The notes beneath the pieces are model-generated. The model worked only from the letters and a program-made list of their open reading frames with translations, did not search any database and was not told where the DNA came from. Shown in pieces: positions 26,827 through 36,796 of a stretch of DNA of 64,000 nt. Within the stretch, counting starts at the first letter, position 1. Each line of letters begins with the position of its first letter. The stretch is from Gammaproteobacteria bacterium. Lineage in GTDB: Bacteria; Pseudomonadota; Gammaproteobacteria; Pseudomonadales; Azotimanducaceae. Made by a program: the position numbers and the translations under genes. The DNA is taken from the NCBI GenBank assembly GCA_002704225.1, contig PAFU01000049.1, positions 36,803 through 100,802 on the forward strand. Reading direction: 5' to 3'.

Positions 26827-27519
26827 CTAGCGCTGAAACATTTTTCGGCTGGTCAGCGGTTTGTCGCCCAACAAGGGAGCAAGAGCCACACGCATTAACG
26901 CCTTGGCCGCATCCTGCGTCGCGGGAGCAGAAAAGGATCTGGCGGCGATTTGATTCAATACCTGGCCAGAGTACTGACGCGAGCCTTGTCTCGAGGGTTC
27001 TTGTACCGCGTGAAAACCGGATTGTGCCTCAAAGCGATACTGAGTGTTGTCATCCAAGGGCTGACCTTGGGCAGAAAAGTCGACGCCGTAGCCCAGTTGC
27101 TGCAAGAGCTCGAGTTCAAAGGTACGCAGGGTCGGCTGCAGCGGGTCGTCTTCCTCCAACGCTTCCAGCACTGCCATCGCAGCCGCAAAAATCCGGGGAT
27201 CTTGCGCGCGCTCGCGCAGCAAACGAGTCAGCAACTCAAGCACATAAAAGCCCGCGTATAGGGCGTCGCCTTGCAGCGAGATGAAATGATGGCTTTCAAA
27301 TTTTTGAATAGTAACCAGATCGCTACGCCCCACCCAAGACACCGTTCCAACGTTGAAGGGCTGGAGAGCGACTTGGCCATTTTTTTTGCTTCGATAGCCG
27401 CGCAGCACCCCAGCCAGCCTGCCCTGCCCGAGCGTGAGCATTTGCACGATAGCGCTGCTTTCCTGATACGGGCGAACGTGCAGAATCAGAGCGGGTTCCA
27501 TTTGCGCGCTGGCGGACAT
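26827..27519 (-). CDS. recO: DNA repair protein RecO
   Basis: Loads RecA onto SSB-coated single-stranded DNA with RecR in gap repair. 230 aa. N-terminal OB fold (ALILHVRPYQESSAIVQMLT, GRLAGVLRGYRSKKN), then a helical domain with FELELLQQLGYG. No zinc-finger cysteines are seen, as in other gammaproteobacteria. I start it at the ATG at 27519, 8 bases after the era stop, with a GAG element upstream; the upstream extension inside era is spurious. pdxJ and acpS, which normally follow recO, are absent; rlmD comes next. Confidence 0.92.
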   Translation of the reverse strand: MSASAQMEPALILHVRPYQESSAIVQMLTLGQGRLAGVLRGYRSKKNGQVALQPFNVGTVSWVGRSDLVTIQKFESHHFISLQGDALYAGFYVLELLTRLLRERAQDPRIFAAAMAVLEALEEDDPLQPTLRTFELELLQQLGYGVDFSAQGQPLDDNTQYRFEAQSGFHAVQEPSRQGSRQYSGQVLNQIAARSFSAPATQDAAKALMRVALAPLLGDKPLTSRKMFQR

Positions 27520-27527
27520 CGGCAGTC

Positions 27528-28430
27528 TCAGTCGTAACCCAGATTGCGCATGTGCGCGGCGTTGTTGGTCCAACCCTTACGAACTTTGACCCACAAATGC
27601 AGCATGACTTGGTGATCGAGCATCAGCTCTATGTCTTTACGAGCCTCTTGGCCGATCAATTTTAAGCGCGAGCCGCCCTTGCCGATGACGATGCGCTTCT
27701 GTCCGTCCCGTTCGACAATGATGTCTGCATGAATGTCGATCACTTTATCCCCGAGCTTGAAGTGCTCGATCACCACCGTCGCGCTGTGGGGGATTTCATC
27801 CCCAAGCTGGCGCATCAGTTTTTCCCGGACAATTTCAGCGACAAGGAAACGTTCTGGCTGATCGGTCACTTCATCTTCGGCAAAGAAATGCTTTCCCAAC
27901 GGTAGGCGTTGAAACACGTTATCTCTGAAGCTGGCGACGCCATCTTCTTTCAGCGCGCTCAAGGGCACGATCTGATCAAACAAATTCAATTCGCCCAACG
28001 CCTGCATTTGCGGCAACAGCAATTCCTTGTCCTTGATCAGATCGACCTTGGATAACACAGCAAACTTGGGCACTTTGTGCGCGGCGACCAGCTTTAACAC
28101 ATGCTCGTCTGCCGGCGTCGTCTTGCCCCCTTCGATCAGCACCACCAACAAATCCACATCCGACAAGGCAGATGTGGCGTTACTGACCATGTATCGGTTC
28201 AACTCGCGTTCGGTTTGCTGATGGATACCCGGTGTGTCCACGTAAATGGCCTGGTCCGCGTCCTGTGTGTCCACGCCAATGAGGTTTCGGCGGGTGGTTT
28301 GCGGCTTGCGTGACGTGATACTGATTTTCTGACCGAGCACATGGTTCAACAACGTGGACTTGCCCACATTGGGTCGACCCACCAGGGCTACGTAACCGCA
28401 TCGCTGTTGCTTAGATCCCCGATCAGACAT
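27528..28430 (-). CDS. era: GTPase Era
   Basis: GTPase needed for 16S rRNA maturation and 30S assembly. 300 aa. G1 GRPNVGKST at 18-26, then DTPGIHQQ (G3) and LSKVDL (G4). The C-terminal KH domain contains VIGKGGSRLKLIGQEARKDI. The ATG start overlaps the 3' end of rnc by 8 bases, so the two are translationally coupled. Confidence 0.98.
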   Translation of the reverse strand: MSDRGSKQQRCGYVALVGRPNVGKSTLLNHVLGQKISITSRKPQTTRRNLIGVDTQDADQAIYVDTPGIHQQTERELNRYMVSNATSALSDVDLLVVLIEGGKTTPADEHVLKLVAAHKVPKFAVLSKVDLIKDKELLLPQMQALGELNLFDQIVPLSALKEDGVASFRDNVFQRLPLGKHFFAEDEVTDQPERFLVAEIVREKLMRQLGDEIPHSATVVIEHFKLGDKVIDIHADIIVERDGQKRIVIGKGGSRLKLIGQEARKDIELMLDHQVMLHLWVKVRKGWTNNAAHMRNLGYD

Positions 28431-29202
28431 CGTTTTCGCCGGCCTCGTTGGTTTGAACTGCTCGTTTGTTGCGGACGTGTTTTTTATTTTTGGGTGACTC
28501 AGTGGCCTGTTGCTGGGCTAGAGCCAGTATCAACACCTCGTGAGCCGACGCTTTCTCCGCCGCCCGCCGGGAAGAGGCCTTGGCTATGGCCATCAAGCCC
28601 AAACTGATGGCTTCGCACTTCACAGTGTACTGGCGCTGGTGATCTGCGCCACTTACCTCTTCGACGGTATACACCGGCAGATCCAAACCGTTTCCTTGCA
28701 ACAGCTCCTGCAAGCGGGTCTTCGCATCCTTCAGACTCTCAGCGTCCAGACCCTGCGTCAGGTCAGAGAATAGTTGATGCACCAGACGCTGAGCCTGTTC
28801 GATACCACCGTCTTCGTGAACGGCACCAATCAGGGCTTCGAGCGCATCAGCCAAAATCGACGCACGCTGACGGCCACCGGATCGCAACTCGCCAACCCCT
28901 AACAGCAGGTACTCTGACAGATCGATACGAGACGCCACCTGAGCCAGTGTTTTACCTCGCACGAGTTGGGCGCGCATCAAAGACAACGCATCCTCTTGTA
29001 CGTCCGGGTAGTGCTGGTAGAGCATGTTGCCCACGAGATAACCCAACACAGCGTCGCCCATAAACTCCAAGCGTTCGTTGTTGGTTTTCGAATAGCTTTT
29101 ATGCGTGAGGGCCTGCTTCAGCAAGGCCAGTTGTTCAAATCGATAGCCGATTTTGCGTTGGAGTCTATCCAAATCGGCAGTGCTGGCGGTGGGCTGGGGC
29201 AC
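28423..29202 (-). CDS. rnc: Ribonuclease III
   Basis: Double-strand-specific endonuclease for rRNA and mRNA processing. 259 aa. The catalytic signature ERLEFMGDAVLGYLV begins at residue 43, and a second acidic site is in ILADALEALIGAVHEDGG. A C-terminal double-stranded RNA-binding domain (DAKTRLQELLQG, then SSRRAAEKASAHEVL) is followed by a Lys/Asn-rich tail of about 25 residues, longer than in E. coli (226 aa). The start is GTG at 29202, four bases after the lepB stop. Confidence 0.97.
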   Translation of the reverse strand: MPQPTASTADLDRLQRKIGYRFEQLALLKQALTHKSYSKTNNERLEFMGDAVLGYLVGNMLYQHYPDVQEDALSLMRAQLVRGKTLAQVASRIDLSEYLLLGVGELRSGGRQRASILADALEALIGAVHEDGGIEQAQRLVHQLFSDLTQGLDAESLKDAKTRLQELLQGNGLDLPVYTVEEVSGADHQRQYTVKCEAISLGLMAIAKASSRRAAEKASAHEVLILALAQQQATESPKNKKHVRNKRAVQTNEAGENDV

Positions 29203-29206
29203 GGGG

Positions 29207-29992
29207 CTAATCCTGTGAGCCTTGCTCTACCCAGCCGTTACGGTGGAAGGTGGGCAGATGCCAACCGGGCTTTTTGTTGGCCCAAATGGCAACGGCCTTA
29301 CCCACCACATTGTCGTGGGATGCCAGCCCCCAGTTACGAGAGTCCGCCGAGTGATCTCGGTTATCACCCAACACCAAGTATTCGCCCGGGCCAACCACCC
29401 AACTCTGGCTGCGTTCAGGACGCCGGGTTCGATGTATTCGGTGCTCGACGCCGGAAATCTCTTCAATGTACTCCCGGGCGGGAATCCCATAACGATAATC
29501 AGTGAAGTCGCGCACCAAGGTATATTTCAGGCGTTCACCGTTGATGGTGAGGGTTTTGTTTTCGTACCGCACGGTATCGCCGGGAATGCCAATAACCCGC
29601 TTAATGAAGTAACGCGGATCGTGGGGCGGTATAAAGACCATGACATCGCCTCGAGCTGGCTTCTCACCGTCTGTCAGCTGGAGATCCAAAACGGGCATTT
29701 TCATGCCGTAAGCCATCTTATCGACTAGGATAAAATCCCCAACTTCCAGCGTAGGCACCATGGATTCCGAGGGAATTTGATAGGGCTCGGCCAGAAAGCT
29801 GCGCAGCAAGAATACCACCACGAAAATCGGGAAAAACGATCGGGCGTATTCGACCAAGACCGGGTCTTCAAGGGCCGACGTATCGGATGCCTTTGCGACA
29901 CGACGCGACTTGAAAAACCAAGTATCTGCGGCCCAGATGCCGCCAGAGACCACGGAAGCCCAGAACAAATAGTAAGGTAAATCGATATCCAT
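29207..29992 (-). CDS. lepB: Signal peptidase I
   Basis: Cleaves Sec and Tat signal peptides at the periplasmic face. 261 aa. Two N-terminal membrane segments (about residues 6-26 and 52-67), catalytic serine S77 in PSESMVPTL and general-base lysine K131 in YFIKRVIGIPGD. The C-terminal LVLGDNRDHSADSR motif is intact. It follows lepA by 13 bases and is followed by rnc, the standard lepA-lepB-rnc-era unit. Confidence 0.97.
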   Translation of the reverse strand: MDIDLPYYLFWASVVSGGIWAADTWFFKSRRVAKASDTSALEDPVLVEYARSFFPIFVVVFLLRSFLAEPYQIPSESMVPTLEVGDFILVDKMAYGMKMPVLDLQLTDGEKPARGDVMVFIPPHDPRYFIKRVIGIPGDTVRYENKTLTINGERLKYTLVRDFTDYRYGIPAREYIEEISGVEHRIHRTRRPERSQSWVVGPGEYLVLGDNRDHSADSRNWGLASHDNVVGKAVAIWANKKPGWHLPTFHRNGWVEQGSQD

Positions 29993-30005
29993 ACTGGCGA
30001 CCGCC

Positions 30006-31799
30006 CTACCGCTCGATCTTCAGCGCGGCCAAAAACGCTTCCTGGGGAATTTCGACTTGGCCCACCTGCTTCATGCGTTTCTTGCCTTCTTTTTGCTTTT
30101 CCAGCAATTTTTTCTTACGCGTGATGTCCCCGCCATAGCACTTCGCGGTTACGTTTTTTCGTAACGCCTTAACCGTCTGGCGCGCAACGATTTGACCGCC
30201 AATGGCAGCCTGCAAGGCGACGTCAAACATCTGGCGAGGAATCAGCTCCTTCATTTTTTCCGCCAGCGCTCGACCCCGACTCTGGGCCTGATCACGGTGC
30301 ACGATACTCGCCAACGCGTCGACTTTATCGCCGTTGATCAGCATGTCGAGCTTCACCAGTTTAGAGCTTTCAAAGCGCGCAAAACCGTAATCCAGTGAGG
30401 CAAAACCTCGGCTGACGGACTTCAGCCGGTCAAAGAAGTCCATCACCACTTCGTTCATCGGCATTTCCCAGTGCATCGAAACCTGACCTTGGGAAAAGTG
30501 CATGTTCTTCTGCACGCCCCGGCGTTCCACACACAGCGACATGACATTGCCGACGTAGTCTTGGGGCACCAAAATATTCACTTCAGCGATGGGTTCACGC
30601 ATTTCTTTGAAGTTATTCGGCAGGCGCGACGGATTATCCACCTGCTTAACCGATCCGTCGTTTTGAACGACTTCGTAAACCACGGTGGGAGCCGACGTAA
30701 TCAGATCTAAATTGTATTCGCGCTCCAGCCGCTCCTGCACAATTTCCATATGCAGCATGCCGAGGAAACCACAGCGAAAGCCGAAGCCCAGGGCATCGGA
30801 AGATTCCGGTTCGTAAAACAGTGATGCATCGTTCAGCACGAGTTTTTCCAACGCTTCCCGGAAGGTTTCAAAGTCCTCCGAATGCACCGGAAACAGACCG
30901 GCATAGACTTGGGGTTTCACCCGCGTAAAACCGGGCAACTGCTCCACATCAGGCGTTTTGGCACTGACCAGGGTATCGCCTACTGGCGCTCCGGTGATCT
31001 CCTTGATGCCGGCAACCACATAACCCACTTCTCCGGCACCGAGGCTCTTATCCGGTTCACGCTTGGGCGTAAACCGACCCAGCTGATCGATGGTGTGCAC
31101 CTTCTTCGTCGATTTAACAAAGATCTTATCGCCTTTGTTCAAACGCCCTTGCATCACACGCACGAGGGAGACGATACCCAGATAGTTGTCGAACCAAGAA
31201 TCGATGATCAGCGCCTGCAGGGGTTCATCGTCAGATCCTTCCGGCGGCGGAATGGTTTCCACCAAGTGCCCCAACAGCTCATCAACGCCCACCCCGGTCT
31301 TGGCGCTGCAGGACACGATGTCCGTCACGTCCAGCCCAATAATGTCTTCGATTTCACCGGCCACACGTTCCGGCTCGGCTTGGGGCAGATCAATTTTGTT
31401 CAGTACAGGCAGAACTTCCAAACCCTGCTCGATGGCCGTGTAGCAATTCGCCACGCTCTGCGCCTCGACACCTTGAGCCGCGTCTACCACCAGCAGCGCG
31501 CCTTCACAGGCCGCCAGCGAACGAGAGACTTCGTAGCTGAAATCGACGTGTCCGGGGGTATCAATAAAATTCAGCTGGTAACTTTCCCCGTCTGAATGCT
31601 TGTACTGCAGGGTGACGCACTGCGCCTTGATCGTGATACCGCGCTCTCGCTCCAAATCCATGGAGTCCAGCACCTGGGCTTCCATTTCTCGATCGGACAG
31701 TCCGCCACAACGCTGGATAAAGCGATCGGCCAAGGTCGATTTGCCATGGTCGATGTGGGCGATAATCGAGAAATTTCGGATGTGCTGGTTATTTGCCAC
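30006..31799 (-). CDS. lepA: Elongation factor 4 (LepA)
   Basis: Ribosomal GTPase that affects translocation and initiation. 597 aa, the size of E. coli LepA (599). G1 AHIDHGKST near residue 14, G3 DTPGHVDF, G4 NKIDLP, and the LepA-specific C-terminal domain ([21 protein letters not shown]). The start codon is GTG at 31799 with AGGAG about 11 bases upstream. The 127-base gap after mucD contains a GC-rich inverted repeat that could slow transcription, but no clear terminator. Confidence 0.98.
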   Translation of the reverse strand: MANNQHIRNFSIIAHIDHGKSTLADRFIQRCGGLSDREMEAQVLDSMDLERERGITIKAQCVTLQYKHSDGESYQLNFIDTPGHVDFSYEVSRSLAACEGALLVVDAAQGVEAQSVANCYTAIEQGLEVLPVLNKIDLPQAEPERVAGEIEDIIGLDVTDIVSCSAKTGVGVDELLGHLVETIPPPEGSDDEPLQALIIDSWFDNYLGIVSLVRVMQGRLNKGDKIFVKSTKKVHTIDQLGRFTPKREPDKSLGAGEVGYVVAGIKEITGAPVGDTLVSAKTPDVEQLPGFTRVKPQVYAGLFPVHSEDFETFREALEKLVLNDASLFYEPESSDALGFGFRCGFLGMLHMEIVQERLEREYNLDLITSAPTVVYEVVQNDGSVKQVDNPSRLPNNFKEMREPIAEVNILVPQDYVGNVMSLCVERRGVQKNMHFSQGQVSMHWEMPMNEVVMDFFDRLKSVSRGFASLDYGFARFESSKLVKLDMLINGDKVDALASIVHRDQAQSRGRALAEKMKELIPRQMFDVALQAAIGGQIVARQTVKALRKNVTAKCYGGDITRKKKLLEKQKEGKKRMKQVGQVEIPQEAFLAALKIER

Positions 31800-31926
31800 G
31801 CGGCAGATGCTCCTGATCGAAGGGGCCGCAGTTTAGCCCATACGAGGGCACCGATATAGCAAACAAAACGCGGGTTTTGCCCAAGTCAGTCGTAGAACCG
31901 ACTCGGGCAACGTTTTGGCGAAGAAC

Positions 31927-33405
31927 CTAGTCGTCTTCAGGTACCCGCAGCGTGATGTAGCTGCGTCTCGCGGCATTGCGCTGTTGACGCAGAACCAGTA
32001 CTGGGATCACATCACCGGGCTCAGCGGCGTCAGCAACATCGTGCAGCGTCTGCGCATCATCGATGACTCGACCCTTCATACGCAGCACCACGTCACCTAC
32101 CCGCATCCCGGCTTCCTCCGCAATGCCCTCGACGGCGACCACTTCGGCACCACCATCCACATCAAGCTCATTGCGACGATTGGGGGTCAGATCGCGAACG
32201 GTAACGCCCAGAGCAGACTGCTGACCCGCACCACCCGACCGTCCGCTGGACGCAGTCTGGGGGTTTTCTGGTAGCTCGCCCAACACCACGCTCAGCGTTA
32301 CCTCTTTGCCGCCACGGAATACGACGACCTCAGACGCTTCACCCACAGGCGTGCGGCCCACCCAATGCGGCAGTTCGCCAGCCCGGGAAATCTCTTCACC
32401 GTTGAAACGAATGATGATGTCTTCGTCTTCAATACCGCCCGCTTCCGCCGGGCTGTCTGCCATCACACGAGAAATTAACGCCCCGCGAGGCCGGTCCAGA
32501 CCGAAGCCTTCGGCCAAATCCTTGGTCAACTCCATGATTTCGACGCCTAGCCAGCCTCTGGCGACACGTCCGTTTTCCTTGAGTTGGTCGACAACGTCCA
32601 TAGCAATGTCGATGGGAATGGCGAAGCTCACACCCATAAAGCCACCGGAGTTGGAATAAATCTGTGCGTTAATGCCAATCACCTCACCATCAAGGCTGAA
32701 CAGAGGACCACCGGAGTTGCCCGGATTGATGGCCACGTCGGTTTGAATGAAGGGTACGTAGTCGCCGGTTTGGCGTGTCGTCAAACTTCGGCCCTTCGCG
32801 CTGACGATGCCAGCGGTCACCGAGTAGTCGAACCCGAAGGGCGAACCAATGGCCAACACCCATTGACCAACCTCCACATCGTCGTAGTTGCCCATCTTCA
32901 GCACGGGCAGATCTTTGTCCGCCTCGATTTTGAGCAGCGCCAAATCTGAACGCTGATCGCTGCCAATCAACTCCGCTTCGTACTCCGTGCGGTCACTCAT
33001 GCGCACGATGATTTCCGCTGCACCGTCCACCACATGGTGGTTGGTCAAAATATAACCGTCTTCCTCGATGATGAATCCGCTGCCGAGAGAACGGCGAGGA
33101 TTGGCAGGCCGACCGTTACCCGGGCCACCACGGCCATTTGGCGGACCGAAAAAGCGATAAAACTCTTCAAGCCGCGGGTCGGTTGGGGCCCCGGTTCTGC
33201 GACGATCTGGCTGTTCACCTACGGTGCTGATGTTCACCCCCGCTGCTTCGTTTTTCTTCACCAACTCGGTGAAGTCCGGCAAATCAGCATGAACCGATGT
33301 GCTCAAGCCAAGGCTCAACAAACCCGCTACAGAGAGACCCAGTAAGGGTTTCCGAAGCACGTTTTGGACGCCGTTGAATAAGATGGTAAGACTGGCTGAA
33401 CCCAT
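31927..33405 (-). CDS. mucD: Periplasmic serine endoprotease, DegP/MucD family
   Basis: Trypsin-fold HtrA protease/chaperone for misfolded envelope proteins. 492 aa from the ATG at 33405, which has GGAG upstream; the frame extends further but without family similarity. Signal peptide about residues 1-40 (VHA/DLPDF). Catalytic triad H124 (TNHHVV), D154 (RSDLALLKI), S231 (GNSGGPL). Two C-terminal PDZ domains, with LGVEIMELTKDLAEGFG and the last from about residue 400. It precedes lepA and follows an rseC-like gene, the mucC-mucD-lepA order. Confidence 0.95.
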   Translation of the reverse strand: MGSASLTILFNGVQNVLRKPLLGLSVAGLLSLGLSTSVHADLPDFTELVKKNEAAGVNISTVGEQPDRRRTGAPTDPRLEEFYRFFGPPNGRGGPGNGRPANPRRSLGSGFIIEEDGYILTNHHVVDGAAEIIVRMSDRTEYEAELIGSDQRSDLALLKIEADKDLPVLKMGNYDDVEVGQWVLAIGSPFGFDYSVTAGIVSAKGRSLTTRQTGDYVPFIQTDVAINPGNSGGPLFSLDGEVIGINAQIYSNSGGFMGVSFAIPIDIAMDVVDQLKENGRVARGWLGVEIMELTKDLAEGFGLDRPRGALISRVMADSPAEAGGIEDEDIIIRFNGEEISRAGELPHWVGRTPVGEASEVVVFRGGKEVTLSVVLGELPENPQTASSGRSGGAGQQSALGVTVRDLTPNRRNELDVDGGAEVVAVEGIAEEAGMRVGDVVLRMKGRVIDDAQTLHDVADAAEPGDVIPVLVLRQQRNAARRSYITLRVPEDD

Positions 33406-33503
33406 AGGGTGCACTCCTTCTTCGATTCGTTTATTGAGGGGTGTCCCGCTCAGGGCATCCCCACGTTCCTTACAAACAACGGTGCCGTTGTCGCAACAGA
33501 CCG

Positions 33504-33884
33504 TCATTCGATACTGGGTATCACACCGGACGCTTTCAAGGCGCGATCAACCTCTGGCAAGATTCTTTTCGCCACGTTACCGCCGACAACACAGGCTGCG
33601 ATCAGGCCCACAATCAATATCATCGGCGTCGCAGAGTCATCGGCAACAGCCTGAAGCGACCAAATCAGCGCCCCCAGCAAAACCAACGGCACACCGAAGA
33701 AGGCCAACGCCAACCGATTCAGCACGCTGGATGGCAGCACCAGTTCACCAGACACCGCATTGGCCGGCGCGGACGGCATTGACCGGCAAGGCGTCGCGCA
33801 GCCAGAGTAGGCCGAATCAGCAGCAAAGAGCTGAAGCGGCTGGCCTTGGGAAACCAATAACACTGGGCGAATCAACTCAGGCAT
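33504..33884 (-). CDS. RseC/MucC-like small inner membrane protein
   Basis: 126 aa with two hydrophobic segments (about residues 55-78 and 86-105) and a short cysteine motif SGCATPC near residue 27. RseC/MucC proteins (SoxR-reducing and sigma-E-associated) have an N-terminal cysteine cluster followed by two membrane helices and lie just before mucD, as here. The N-terminus is shorter and has fewer cysteines than usual. The frame stays open about 28 codons upstream without a start codon, so the true start or an N-terminal truncation is uncertain. The ribosome-binding site is poor. Confidence 0.55.
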   Translation of the reverse strand: MPELIRPVLLVSQGQPLQLFAADSAYSGCATPCRSMPSAPANAVSGELVLPSSVLNRLALAFFGVPLVLLGALIWSLQAVADDSATPMILIVGLIAACVVGGNVAKRILPEVDRALKASGVIPSIE

Positions 33885-33976
33885 GTGGCGATAAGGGAGT
33901 AACGATGGGGCTTCTACTATAGGACACGAGGGCGAACATGCCGATAGCGAGCATGAAAGAAATGTGACCTACACCC

Positions 33977-34378
33977 TCATTGGTGGCGGGGAACGCCCTT
34001 TTCATACTTCGGCAACATACCGTCAATATCGAACCAATCCACGGCATCTGAGACCCAAGTGTGCGCCAACTCTTGGCTGGACAACGGTGTATCGAGAGAG
34101 CCCAGCCGCAGAATGATGTGGTGTTTGTTGTCCCGTTTGGCATAGACCTGAGTACCGCAGCGTTTGCAGAAAAATCGATGTTTGCCATGAGAGGACTCGT
34201 AGCTGCTGAGATTGCGCGCGCCCTTCAAGACGAAATTTTCAACTGGGACGGACGCGACACTAGAAAAAGCAGAACCGTGAGCTTTGCGACAGGTAACGCA
34301 GTGGCAGTGGATCACTTGCCTGATATCTGATGTGATTTGGTAGGTGACACGAGCGCAGAGACAGCTGCCGGAAATCAT
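33977..34378 (-). CDS. GFA/CENP-V zinc-binding domain protein
   Basis: 133 aa, a single GFA (Mss4-like) domain. Zinc ligands appear as C6 and C8 (GSCLCAR), C25, C27 and C30 (HCHCVTC), and C72 and C75 (FFCKRCG), the usual CxC, CxCxxC, CxxC layout. The founding member was described as glutathione-dependent formaldehyde-activating, but the substrate of most members is unknown and none is implied here. ATG start with AGGGAAG upstream. It occupies part of the space where rpoE-mucA-mucB are expected. Confidence 0.85.
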   Translation of the reverse strand: MISGSCLCARVTYQITSDIRQVIHCHCVTCRKAHGSAFSSVASVPVENFVLKGARNLSSYESSHGKHRFFCKRCGTQVYAKRDNKHHIILRLGSLDTPLSSQELAHTWVSDAVDWFDIDGMLPKYEKGVPRHQ

Positions 34379-34433
34379 AAGCTTCCCTTTTCAGCGATTC
34401 ATTTCAGATTGATTGCACCATGCCTCACGAGAA

Positions 34434-34871
34434 CTACCGTGGAGCCTTACTGATGAATGCTTTCCAAATGTCATCCAGCTTCGGCATCCACGCCTCCAGC
34501 ACCGGCGTTTTGGCTTCAGCAGCCGAGAAGCCTCGGCTTGTCTGCAGATAGCGAAACAGAAACGCCGAAACCCGAGCGTTAACAACGCAATGTACCCAAA
34601 CCTTTTTCTCCTGAAGGGTGTCCATATAGCCCGAAAAGGCGGCAAAGTGGTCTTCGCTTGGCGCGTCAAATGGAACGGGAATATGGATATAGGTCATACC
34701 CAAGGAGGTCACGATGCTGCCTTCTGTGGGTATCGCATGATCACTGTCTGGCATCGCAAGGTTTATTACGGCCTCGTAACCCGCTTCCGCGATTTCTTTG
34801 AATTGATCTTCGAGCGGTTGGCCGGATGATGCGATGCTATCGGTCAGTCGATAATGGTTATGGATGTCCAA
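34434..34871 (-). CDS. Protein tyrosine phosphatase-fold family protein
   Basis: 145 aa; N-terminal NHYRLTDSIASSGQP and EAGYEAVINLAMPDS resemble the small PTP-like/DUF442 family. The candidate catalytic loop is VHCVVNARVSAF with H94, C95 and R100. The spacing is C-x4-R, one residue shorter than the canonical C-x5-R phosphatase loop, so activity cannot be assumed. The start is TTG at 34871 behind a very strong AAGGAGG. It sits in the insert between nadB and the rseC-like gene. Its biological role is unknown. Confidence 0.7.
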   Translation of the reverse strand: MDIHNHYRLTDSIASSGQPLEDQFKEIAEAGYEAVINLAMPDSDHAIPTEGSIVTSLGMTYIHIPVPFDAPSEDHFAAFSGYMDTLQEKKVWVHCVVNARVSAFLFRYLQTSRGFSAAEAKTPVLEAWMPKLDDIWKAFISKAPR

Positions 34872-35126
34872 TCTCGCCTCCTTTGGATGACGTTAGGTTA
34901 GAAAGTCGTGCCTTTTTGTTGCGCTCTGCAATCAGTATTCGAGGAACAAGAACGCGCAGCAACCGATTTTCTGTTAGTCACCTTCCGAAAAAGCACATTT
35001 ATTGAGTTTTGAGAGTCACTGCACATCTTCATCTTCATCGCAAAGTCATGATCACAAGATGACTCCCCCTCCAATCTGGAAAGTGCCGCGCTATACTCTC
35101 GACCTATTTAATCCAAAGCGGATCCT

Positions 35127-36755
35127 ATGTCCCAGCGCTTCACCACAGACGTTTTGATCATCGGCGGCGGTGCCGCCGGCCTCACGGCAGCGCTAACGCT
35201 GTCGAAACACGCGCGGGTCACCGTGCTGTGTAAGGGCGATATCACCAGCGGTTCGTCCCACTGGGCTCAGGGCGGTGTAGCGGCGGTCACAGACCCCGAA
35301 GACAGCTTTGAATCGCATATTGAAGACACCTTGGACGCCGGAGCGGGTCTGTGCGACCCCGACGTGGTTCGTGCCACGGTCAGTGCGGCACCGGCGGCCA
35401 TTGCTCAGCTAGCCGAATGGGGGGTGAATTTTGATACCGAGGGCAATGCCCTGCACCTCACCCGTGAAGGCGGTCATTCCTACCGGCGCGTGGTTCATGT
35501 GGCCGACGCCACAGGCAAGGCCATTACCCAGACTCTGACCGATCAGGTGCTGGATAACGGCAACATTGAACTGGTGAACGATCGTGTGGCCATTGATCTG
35601 ATTAACCTGTCGACCTTGGGCCGCCATCACAGTCGATGTGCTGGCGCCTATGTGCTCAACCGCACCACGGGGCGTGTCGAAGTGTTTCAATCGCGCTTCG
35701 TGATTCTAGCCACCGGCGGCGCCAGTAAGGTCTATCTGTATACCAGCAATCCCGACAGCTCGACTGGCGACGGTATCGCCATGGCATGGCGTGCCGGCTG
35801 TCGCGTGGCGAACATGGAGTTCAACCAATTCCACCCCACCTGCTTGTATCACCCCCACGCGGGTTCCTTTTTGATTTCCGAAGCGGTCCGCGGTGAAGGT
35901 GGTATTTTGCGCCTGCCCAACGGCCAACGCTTCATGCAGCGCTTCGACGAACGCCGCGAGCTTGCGCCTCGAGACATTGTGGCTCGGGCCATAGACCATG
36001 AAATGAAGCGCATTGGCGCGGACTGTGTGTACTTAGACGTCAGCCACTTATCGTCTGACTTTATACAGGGTCACTTTCCGAACATTGCACAAAAGTGCGC
36101 CGAACTGGGCATCGATATCACCAAGGACCCGATTCCTGTGGTGCCCGCTGCCCACTACACCTGTGGTGGCGTGGTGGTCGACGATCACGGACGTACGGAT
36201 TTACCCAACCTCTACGCCATAGGCGAAGTAAGTTGTACGGGTCTGCATGGAGCCAACCGTTTGGCCAGCAACTCCCTGCTGGAGTGTCTGGTTTACGGCC
36301 ACCGAGCGGCAGAAAAAATCATCAGTGCACTGGACAAGCCGCAGAGCTTCCCCTACATCCCGAAGTGGGACGAATCCAAGGTCACAGACTCCGACGAGTC
36401 CGTCATCATTGCGCACAACTGGGACGAACTCAGACGATTTATGTGGGACTACGTGGGCATTGTGCGCACAGACAAACGCCTCATGCGCGCCCACCGGCGT
36501 ATCGAATTATTGAAACAAGAGATTCAGGACTACTACGCCACCTACCGGGTCACCAATGACCTGATCGAGCTGCGCAATCTGCTGCATGTGGCCGATCTGA
36601 TTGTACGCAGTGCCCTGAAGCGTAAGGAAAGCCGAGGCCTGAACTACAATCTGGATTACCCCGATACTGACGCGCACACATCGGATACCATTTTGTCGCC
36701 CGGGAGTTTGGACAGTTTACTGGTCGACTCCGTCGCCCAACCGGGGACGCGATAG
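35127..36755 (+). CDS. nadB: L-aspartate oxidase
   Basis: FAD enzyme oxidising aspartate to iminoaspartate, the first step of de novo NAD synthesis. 542 aa. FAD-binding [16 protein letters not shown] at residues 7-22, [13 protein letters not shown], and the substrate-site [30 protein letters not shown] and [22 protein letters not shown] start. The 255-base upstream gap includes a TATACT about 30 bases before the start without a clear -35. rpoE normally diverges from nadB, but here a small phosphatase-like gene does. Confidence 0.97.
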   Translation: MSQRFTTDVLIIGGGAAGLTAALTLSKHARVTVLCKGDITSGSSHWAQGGVAAVTDPEDSFESHIEDTLDAGAGLCDPDVVRATVSAAPAAIAQLAEWGVNFDTEGNALHLTREGGHSYRRVVHVADATGKAITQTLTDQVLDNGNIELVNDRVAIDLINLSTLGRHHSRCAGAYVLNRTTGRVEVFQSRFVILATGGASKVYLYTSNPDSSTGDGIAMAWRAGCRVANMEFNQFHPTCLYHPHAGSFLISEAVRGEGGILRLPNGQRFMQRFDERRELAPRDIVARAIDHEMKRIGADCVYLDVSHLSSDFIQGHFPNIAQKCAELGIDITKDPIPVVPAAHYTCGGVVVDDHGRTDLPNLYAIGEVSCTGLHGANRLASNSLLECLVYGHRAAEKIISALDKPQSFPYIPKWDESKVTDSDESVIIAHNWDELRRFMWDYVGIVRTDKRLMRAHRRIELLKQEIQDYYATYRVTNDLIELRNLLHVADLIVRSALKRKESRGLNYNLDYPDTDAHTSDTILSPGSLDSLLVDSVAQPGTR

Positions 36756-36796
36756 CGCCAACAAAGCCCATTACGACAGTGCCCGGTACCCTGGCG

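Noticed and set aside
26787..27284. Plus-strand ORF of 165 codons opposite recO
   Set aside because: No ribosome-binding site or recognisable domain; recO on the minus strand is clear.
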